The notes beneath the pieces were generated by a model, which saw only the letters and a program-made list of their open reading frames with translations, ran no database searches and had not been told where the DNA came from. From a bacterium (lineage in GTDB: Bacteria > UBP7 > UBA6624), in contig JACNFQ010000029.1 of the NCBI GenBank assembly GCA_014384545.1, positions 1 to 15,037 on the forward strand: a DNA stretch of 15,037 nucleotides, written 5' to 3'. How positions within the stretch are numbered: the stretch's first letter is position 1; each line of letters opens with the position of its first letter. Shown in pieces: positions 13,179-15,037 of the stretch. The translations under genes were made by a program, and so were the position numbers.

Positions 13179-14207
13179 ATGAAAAGGTATTTACCCTTGC
13201 TGGGGGCTTTCATTCTGGGGGCAACTTCATTGGGCGCAGATGCACCTATGGATTGGACCAAAGCTGAGGGTCCCGTCGCTGCTTCGGAATGGGGCGTCTT
13301 TCTAACGACTCTCTGGGTCGATGTGGGCATTCTGATTATCGTTGGTGGTCTTTTGACTTACGCCATCTTCAAGTTCCGTGCTAAGGAGGGCGATGATACG
13401 CCCCCTAAACAGGTTCATGGGAACATTAAGCTTGAAGTGGGCATCATGGTGGTTTCTGCACTCCTTCTTGTGGTGATTGAGATTCCCAATGTAAAGGCGA
13501 TTTGGTATACCGCGTCTCCACCTGAAGGAAGGGAAGTGATGGATATCAACATCATTGGTCACCAATGGTGGTGGGAAGTGGAATACCCATCCCTTGGAAT
13601 AAAGACCGCCAACGAAATCATGATTCCTGTAGGAAAGGTCGTTAATTTCCATTTGGCTAGTGCTGATGTCATCCATAGTTTTTGGGTCCCTAGGTTAGGT
13701 GGAAAACTTGACCTCATTCCCGGAAAGGTGAATCAACTGTGGTTGGAGGCAGATAAACCAGGAGAGTATTACGGACAATGTGCCGAACTCTGTGGCGTAT
13801 CCCATGCCAATATGCGGCTAAGGGTCTTTGCCCAAACTGATGAAGATTTTGAGATATGGGTTTCAAGCCAACTTGAAGGGGCGGCTCTTCCTGAAAGTGA
13901 TTCTGCCGAAGAAGGTGAAGCTCTCTTTTTGTCGAAAGGATGTATTGCCTGTCACACAGCAAGGGATATTCCGGGTGCCTTGGGGATTATCGGTCCAGAC
14001 CTTACCCATGTAGGGAGCCGAGGGATGATCGCCTCTGGTGTATTGCCCAATACTGATGAAGCGATGGCATCTTGGATTCAAGATCCTGAAGCGATTAAGC
14101 CGGGGAATATTATGAGTAGAGATGGTCCGATGTACAACGGCACACTAGAAGAACTTACACCGTCCGAGGTAGAAGCCCTTGTCGCTTTCCTCCGCGGGTT
14201 GAAATAA
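13179..14207 (+). CDS. coxB: Cytochrome c oxidase subunit II with fused cytochrome c domain (caa3-type)
   Basis: A 343-residue protein beginning at the ATG at 13179 behind TGGAGGATT (13166-13174). A hydrophobic, probably cleaved N-terminal segment (MKRYLPLLGAFILGATSLG) is followed by two membrane helices, then the CuA domain on the outer face. The CuA ligands are His166, Cys201, Glu203 (carbonyl), Cys205, His209 and Met212 (GQCAELCGVSHANM). Residues ~245-343 are a class I cytochrome c domain with CIACH (Cys255, Cys258, His259) and a probable sixth ligand Met312 (NIMSRDG). This is the caa3 arrangement, passing electrons from soluble cytochrome c through heme c and CuA to subunit I. The gene is followed nine bases later by coxA. 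Confidence 0.95.
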   Translation: MKRYLPLLGAFILGATSLGADAPMDWTKAEGPVAASEWGVFLTTLWVDVGILIIVGGLLTYAIFKFRAKEGDDTPPKQVHGNIKLEVGIMVVSALLLVVIEIPNVKAIWYTASPPEGREVMDINIIGHQWWWEVEYPSLGIKTANEIMIPVGKVVNFHLASADVIHSFWVPRLGGKLDLIPGKVNQLWLEADKPGEYYGQCAELCGVSHANMRLRVFAQTDEDFEIWVSSQLEGAALPESDSAEEGEALFLSKGCIACHTARDIPGALGIIGPDLTHVGSRGMIASGVLPNTDEAMASWIQDPEAIKPGNIMSRDGPMYNGTLEELTPSEVEALVAFLRGLK

Positions 14208-14216
14208 GGAGAGAAA

Positions 14217-15037
14217 ATGATGAATCATGCTGAAACAGAAGCGCCTCTTCCGGGCTTTCTTTCATTCCTAAGGAAGAGACCCACGGGAACGACAGGTTGG
14301 AAATCGTGGCTGACTACGGTAGACCACAAACGGATTGGTATCCTTTACTTTTGGACCTCCCTCTTCTTTCTCTTGATAGCTGGCGGCGAGGCGCTCCTAA
14401 TGCGCGCCCAATTGGCGGGTCCGGACAAGACCGTTCTGGGTGGAGACCTTTTCAACCAGATGGTGACGATGCACGCCACTACGATCGTATTCTTGGCTGT
14501 GATGCCCTTGTCAGCTGCTTTCATGAATTACTTTGTACCCCTGATGATTGGGGCACGTGATGTCGCCTTCCCTCGCCTAAATGCGTTTTCATATTGGCTC
14601 TATGTGGTCGCCGCGATCGTCCTAAACGCTTCTTGGTTTTTGGGTGGAGCACCCAACTTTGGTTGGTTTGGCTATGCCAACCTAACCTCTACGGCGTATA
14701 GTCCCACCCACGGAGCTGAGTTCTGGATTCTGGGGTTGGCTGTGATTTCTATTTCGAGTACGGTCGCTGCTCTCAACTTTATCGTCACGATTCTCAACAT
14801 GAGGGCACCCGGGATGAAACTCCTCAAGATGCCTGTATTCGTTTGGATGTCTCTTATCACTTCAGTCATCCTCATTCTTGCCCTACCTCCTGTCACGATT
14901 GGGCTCATCTACCTCTTGTCCGACCGTATGGTGGGAACAGGGTTTTACGACCCCTCTATGGGGGGGAATGTCTTGCTTTGGCATCATCTCTTTTGGGTCT
15001 TTGGACACCCAGAGGTTTATATCATCGTTCTTCCGCC
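14217..15037 (+). CDS. coxA: Cytochrome c oxidase subunit I, N-terminal part (cut by window edge)
   Basis: The frame runs from ATG at 14217 (a second in-frame ATG follows at 14220) to the end of the window without a stop; 273 of roughly 550-600 residues are visible. AAGGAGAG (14206-14213) is the ribosome binding site. The typical opening segment W...TTVDHKRIGILYF is present. His86 in QMVTMHATTIVF is the expected low-spin heme a ligand. HPEVY at residues 264-268 provides the CuB ligand His264 and the cross-linked Tyr268 of A-type heme-copper oxidases. It forms the oxygen-reducing, proton-pumping core of the caa3 complex with CoxB. Further cox genes probably follow outside the window. Confidence 0.95.
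   Translation, partial: MMNHAETEAPLPGFLSFLRKRPTGTTGWKSWLTTVDHKRIGILYFWTSLFFLLIAGGEALLMRAQLAGPDKTVLGGDLFNQMVTMHATTIVFLAVMPLSAAFMNYFVPLMIGARDVAFPRLNAFSYWLYVVAAIVLNASWFLGGAPNFGWFGYANLTSTAYSPTHGAEFWILGLAVISISSTVAALNFIVTILNMRAPGMKLLKMPVFVWMSLITSVILILALPPVTIGLIYLLSDRMVGTGFYDPSMGGNVLLWHHLFWVFGHPEVYIIVLP

Overview
The window is a 15 kb bacterial segment. Every supportable gene lies on the + strand, packed into short operons with many ATGA, TTGA, TAATG and TGATG overlaps. The base composition is moderate to G-rich, with frequent G or C homopolymer tracts on the coding strand. The caa3-type cytochrome oxidase genes point to an aerobic organism. The phylum cannot be assigned safely from sequence alone: the gene order, a YhaM-like HD nuclease beside gyrA and a caa3 locus carrying a Fur-family gene do not match a textbook genome I recognise.

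Layout: (1) 1-2885, two overlapping half-transporters of an asymmetric heterodimeric ABC exporter, the first truncated by the window edge. (2) 2886-3514, a tRNA-Leu(UAG), then five imperfect copies of a ~24-nt tandem repeat, then an extended -10 promoter and a structured ~180-nt leader. (3) 3515-4515, a 40-codon ORF with a strong ribosome binding site, translationally coupled to a divergent sigma-70-family factor. (4) 4711-9347, a YhaM/CBF1-like OB-fold plus HD-domain protein, a GyrA-type topoisomerase subunit, and a gene starting on the gyrA stop that looks like an arginase-family protein without its metal ligands. (5) 9426-9995, an unrecognised membrane-anchored protein with a near-perfect Shine-Dalgarno and a strong GC hairpin downstream. 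(6) 10114-15037, an aa3/caa3 oxidase locus: unknown membrane protein, heme A synthase (ctaA), Fur-family regulator, heme O synthase (ctaB), CoxB with fused cytochrome c, and CoxA running off the end.

How the genes fit together: ctaB makes heme O and ctaA converts it to heme A, both for the CoxA/CoxB oxidase. The Fur-type gene sits inside that operon and may tie it to metal or peroxide status. The sigma gene has its own promoter and leader, so it is probably regulated separately from the tRNA upstream.

The most unusual observations are: an inserted segment in the GyrA C-terminal domain that resembles the barrel-sandwich hybrid domain of RNA polymerase beta-prime; the leader, micro-ORF and divergent sigma factor cassette; and the putative ureohydrolase pseudoenzyme coupled to gyrA. 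All assignments are by eye from motifs, without database searches.
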